From NCBI RefSeq assembly GCF_017745675.1, contig NZ_JAFLJM010000007.1, positions 185,092 through 249,091 of the forward strand: a stretch of DNA of 64,000 nt. The letters are read 5' to 3'. The translations under genes and the position numbers were made by a program. Below are positions 61,634 to 64,000 of this stretch, piece after piece. Positions within the stretch are counted from its first letter, which is position 1. Each line of letters opens with the position of its first letter. The notes under the pieces were generated by a model. The model saw nothing but the letters and a program-made list of their open reading frames with translations. It was not told the origin of the DNA and did no database searches. The DNA is from Alkalihalobacillus sp. BA299. Its GTDB lineage: Bacteria > Bacillota > Bacilli > Bacillales > Bacillaceae_F.

Positions 61634-62656
61634 TTATAATACTAATAGTTGAAGTGTTAGAACTGAAATAAATACAACTACTGTAACTACAATAATAAAG
61701 CTAATGACAAATTTTGCTCGGAAAAAGGCAAATAACATAATTGTATTTTTTAAGTCTAGCATCGGACCATAAACGAGAAATGCAATAATTGAACCGGTTG
61801 TAAAAGTATTTCCAAAAGAAGCGGCAACAAAGGCATCTGCTTCAGAACATAATGAAAGGATGAATGCAAAAGCCATCATAACACCTGTTGAAGACCATTC
61901 ATTACTACCGATTGTAAGTAATATATTTCGATCTAATAATGTTTGGAATAAAGCCGCAATAAAAGCACCTATAATTAAATATTTACCCATCAAGAAAAAT
62001 TCATCTGCAGCATGATACAAGGTGAGTTTAATTCGGTTTGGTTTTTTGGGTGTGCCAATTGGGGCCATGACACGCCCTGTTAACTCTTCTTTCGTCCACT
62101 TTAATTGGTCTTTGTTTTTAAAGATAATATACATGATCGCACCAATGATAATTGCCAACACAAACGCTAGTCCCATTCTAGCATAAAGTACTGTTAAGTC
62201 CGTTCGGAAAGCATAGAACGTAGATGCCGCAACCACTGGGTTTAGAATGGGGGCGGCTACTAAAAATACGACACCAACATGAAGTGGCATCCCTTTTTTT
62301 ATGAGCCTGCGAACAACTGGAATTATTGCACATTCGCAAATAGGAAATATCGCCCCTAATATAGCAGCGGGGAGTAATGCCATATACGCGTTTTTTGGTA
62401 AGTAACGTTGTAGTGTATTTTCAGAAACATATATTTGAATAACCGCAGAAACGAACACCCCAAGCAAAATAAAAGGAACAGCCTCAATGACAATTCCAAG
62501 AAATATCGTATTTACGTTAAGCATGACATTGGAAATCGGAAGTGTTCCTTCTTTAAATCGTTCTATATTAAAAAATAATAGAAGGAAGAACACAAGTAAT
62601 ACGACTCCAAACAAGTCTTTCATCAAAGATGACATCGAAGTTTTTAAGTTCATCAT
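61634..62656 (-). CDS. ycgR: YcgR/YraQ-family permease (DUF318)
   Basis: This 340-residue permease has about eight helices and the family motifs PICECAIIPVVRRLIKKGMP and AAPILNPVVAASTFYAF. The cysteine in CECA and the second in LCSEADAFVAASFG are typical of the ArsP/YraQ superfamily. It is first gene of the reverse operon with ycgQ and is divergent from the CobW-family gene. Confidence 0.85.
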   Translation of the reverse strand: MMNLKTSMSSLMKDLFGVVLLVFFLLLFFNIERFKEGTLPISNVMLNVNTIFLGIVIEAVPFILLGVFVSAVIQIYVSENTLQRYLPKNAYMALLPAAILGAIFPICECAIIPVVRRLIKKGMPLHVGVVFLVAAPILNPVVAASTFYAFRTDLTVLYARMGLAFVLAIIIGAIMYIIFKNKDQLKWTKEELTGRVMAPIGTPKKPNRIKLTLYHAADEFFLMGKYLIIGAFIAALFQTLLDRNILLTIGSNEWSSTGVMMAFAFILSLCSEADAFVAASFGNTFTTGSIIAFLVYGPMLDLKNTIMLFAFFRAKFVISFIIVVTVVVFISVLTLQLLVL

Positions 62657-62761
62657 TCTCTCCTATAAAGGTAGATTTTTAGCTAACTAGTATTTTAACA
62701 TAGTTGATATCCATTTCGTAGAGGGAGAATTATTTGTCAAGAAAATGAAAAGAAGCTGGTA

Positions 62762-62780
62762 AATAGTAACGGTTCTTATT
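62762..62780. promoter_or_regulatory. Imperfect palindrome between ycgR and cobW-like genes
   Basis: AATAGTAAC and GTTCTTATT form an inverted repeat around one base with two mismatches. In size and AT content it could be a degenerate Zur-type box, but it does not match the Bacillus Zur consensus well. Confidence 0.25.
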
Positions 62781-62847
62781 TGTAGAAAGACTTTATTTAT
62801 TGTATGCTAGATTTTAATAGATTATGTATGAAAAGGTGGTTCAAGCG

Positions 62848-63840
62848 ATGACCAAACAAATTCCGGTTTATTTAATAACTGGTTTTTTAGGAAGTGGAAA
62901 AACTACAGTTCTAAAAAAAGCTGTCCATGCTGTTAAAGATAAGGGGCTTACCCCAGCACTTATTTTAAATGAATTAGGGGAAGTAAATGTTGAACACGGA
63001 TTATTTGATCAAGAACGCATGGTTGAAATGCTTAATGGCTGCATTTGTTGTACGATTTCTGCTGATATGACAAGAGAGCTTTCGGTATTTTTAGAAGGAA
63101 ATAAAGATGTTGATGTTCTTTTTATCGAAGGAACAGGAGTCGCAGATCCATCTGAAATTATGGAGTCATTAACTCACCCTTCTCTAATTGATAAAGTAAA
63201 ATTAGTTTCTACTATTGGTATGGTAGATGGAAGTAAATTTCTTGAATATCAAAGTATTTTTTCGAGTTCAAAAGAGATAAGAGAGATATTAAAAAAGCAA
63301 ATCTCTTCCTCTGCATTAGTCGTTTTGAATAAAGTCGATTTAGTAAAGGATAAAGAACTAACAAAGGTAAAAAAGAAAATTTCAGAGCTTATCGATGAAC
63401 GAGCTGAGTTTATTGAAACAGATCATGGTGAAATTAGTGCCGGTATTTTACTGAAGGAAAGAGTATCAAATAAAAATTACTCGATTTCAGACAGTAGTGA
63501 CACTTACTACCATGATGATCACGAGCATCACCATCATCACGGTCAGGTTCATGACCACCACCATCATATGTTTCAAGCGATCACATTACGAGACATTCCA
63601 GCTATTGATCGGATGATATTTGAAAAGTGGCTTCAAAGTATGCCACAAGTGGTACGTAGCAAAGGGATTATTCATTTGGAAGAAACACCACAGCGATTTC
63701 AATATCAATATGCTTCAGGACAACTGGTGTTAAACCGTAGTAATGTTCAACAAGAAGCTAAACCATGCATTATATTGATTGGGAGCAACTTAAGTGGAGA
63801 AGAAATAAGTAAAAGCTTTCAACAATTAGTGAAAAAATAA
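62848..63840 (+). CDS. CobW/COG0523 GTPase with histidine-rich metal site
   Basis: This is a 330-residue metallochaperone GTPase. It has Walker A GFLGSGKTT, the CxCC metal motif in GCICCTIS, and NKVDLV. A histidine cluster near residues 225-245 (HDDHEHHHHHG, then HDHHHH) is followed by the CobW C-terminal domain. AAGGTGG fits ATG 62848 rather than the upstream ATG 62824. COG0523 proteins deliver zinc or other metals under limitation; its position opposite ycgRQ supports a metal role. Confidence 0.88.
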   Translation: MTKQIPVYLITGFLGSGKTTVLKKAVHAVKDKGLTPALILNELGEVNVEHGLFDQERMVEMLNGCICCTISADMTRELSVFLEGNKDVDVLFIEGTGVADPSEIMESLTHPSLIDKVKLVSTIGMVDGSKFLEYQSIFSSSKEIREILKKQISSSALVVLNKVDLVKDKELTKVKKKISELIDERAEFIETDHGEISAGILLKERVSNKNYSISDSSDTYYHDDHEHHHHHGQVHDHHHHMFQAITLRDIPAIDRMIFEKWLQSMPQVVRSKGIIHLEETPQRFQYQYASGQLVLNRSNVQQEAKPCIILIGSNLSGEEISKSFQQLVKK

Positions 63841-63869
63841 GCGAAAAAGAAAAAAAAGTATAAACTTCG

Positions 63870-64000
63870 AGGATGTCTAGCTTCAGGTGTCAACGGCTCG
63901 AAGTCGCTTCGGACCATCAAACGTGTCCAAAAGTCAGGACACTAATTGCTGGTCCTCCAGCGCTTGTCGCCGATAAGCAGACACCTTCCGCTTTTCTTAA
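63870..64000. repeat. Dispersed Bacillus-type intergenic repeat, reaches window end
   Basis: The segment with GATGTCTAGCTTCAG near its start, GTCGCTTCGGACCATCAAAC in the middle and CGCTTGTCGCCGATAAGCAG near its end matches a GC-richer repeat that I recall from many Bacillus and Geobacillus intergenic regions. Only one copy is in the window, so the repeat status rests on memory. Confidence 0.55.

Noticed and set aside
1..64000. Phage, plasmid or integrative-element backbone; tRNA attachment site
   Set aside because: No integrase, relaxase, phage structural gene or tRNA was found, so the mechanism by which the island arrived cannot be stated.

Overview
The window is a low-GC chromosomal segment from a spore-forming Bacillaceae member. 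The placement rests on strong AGGAGG-type ribosome sites, sigma-A promoters, many TTG starts, CcpA (cre) operators, a Spo0E-like phosphatase, a KinB-like sporulation kinase, a PC4/YdbC protein, a YpqE-like PTS IIA protein, CstA and citramalate synthase. I cannot name the species. No rRNA, tRNA, CRISPR array or complete insertion sequence was seen.

Left flank (1-9.9 kb) is ordinary chromosome: the 5' end of a zinc-ribbon protein, YdbC/PC4, a decayed GDYXXLXY-type gene, a TetL-like MFS exporter, PTS IIA, an unknown protein next to CstA, acetyl-CoA acetyltransferase and (R)-citramalate synthase. Right flank (60.5-64 kb) holds a two-gene permease operon (YcgR/YcgQ-like) facing a histidine-rich CobW-family GTPase, and ends in a dispersed Bacillus-type repeat.

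The middle 50 kb (about 10.0-60.4 kb) is a catabolic island. It encodes a cyclohexanone-monooxygenase-type Baeyer-Villiger enzyme beside a GDXG-family hydrolase and an SDR, a second GDXG hydrolase, five intact and one truncated SDR, an aldehyde dehydrogenase and an iron-type alcohol dehydrogenase. It also has three acyl-CoA ligases plus a decayed fourth, an AMACR-like CaiB/BaiF enzyme, an ACAD10/11-type acyl-CoA dehydrogenase with a separate APH-type kinase, a two-subunit hotdog hydratase and a thiolase-fold/DUF35 pair. Further members are two luciferase-like flavin monooxygenases, an FMN reductase, a Rieske ferredoxin, an amidohydrolase and three SnoaL/NTF2-like proteins. Uptake is covered by a LIV-type ABC transporter (with a LivM-LivG fusion) and a TRAP transporter with two binding proteins. 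My working reading is a pathway for an alicyclic or terpenoid ketone: ketone to lactone (BVMO), lactone to hydroxy acid (GDXG hydrolase), CoA activation, then removal of the hydroxyl by the kinase plus ACAD10/11-type route known for 4-hydroxyacyl-CoAs, and chain or ring shortening. The substrate is inferred, not shown.

Regulation is unusually legible. (1) About ten copies of an operator AACAAA-nn-TTTGTT (or a variant) lie in front of island units; it has the same geometry as the mycobacterial KstR2 site, and a KstR2-like TetR protein is encoded at 58.6 kb with a weaker copy at its own promoter. In four places the operator sits just downstream of a near-identical sigma-A promoter. (2) Three LuxR-type regulators (one now lacking its DNA-binding domain) each sit opposite a conserved box placed 22 nt ahead of a -10 element, driving the RibB-like gene, the ABC transporter and the BVMO operon. 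(3) Good cre sites mark these regulators and several operons. (4) A second TetR protein has a private 15-bp-arm palindrome in front of an acyl-CoA ligase.

The island shows duplication and decay: near-identical LLM monooxygenases, paired SnoaL proteins, hydrolases and TRAP binding proteins, fragments of an acyl-CoA ligase, an SDR and possibly a hydroxyacyl-CoA dehydrogenase, an SDR lacking its cofactor domain, a MITE-like inverted repeat and an IS200/IS605-like end structure.
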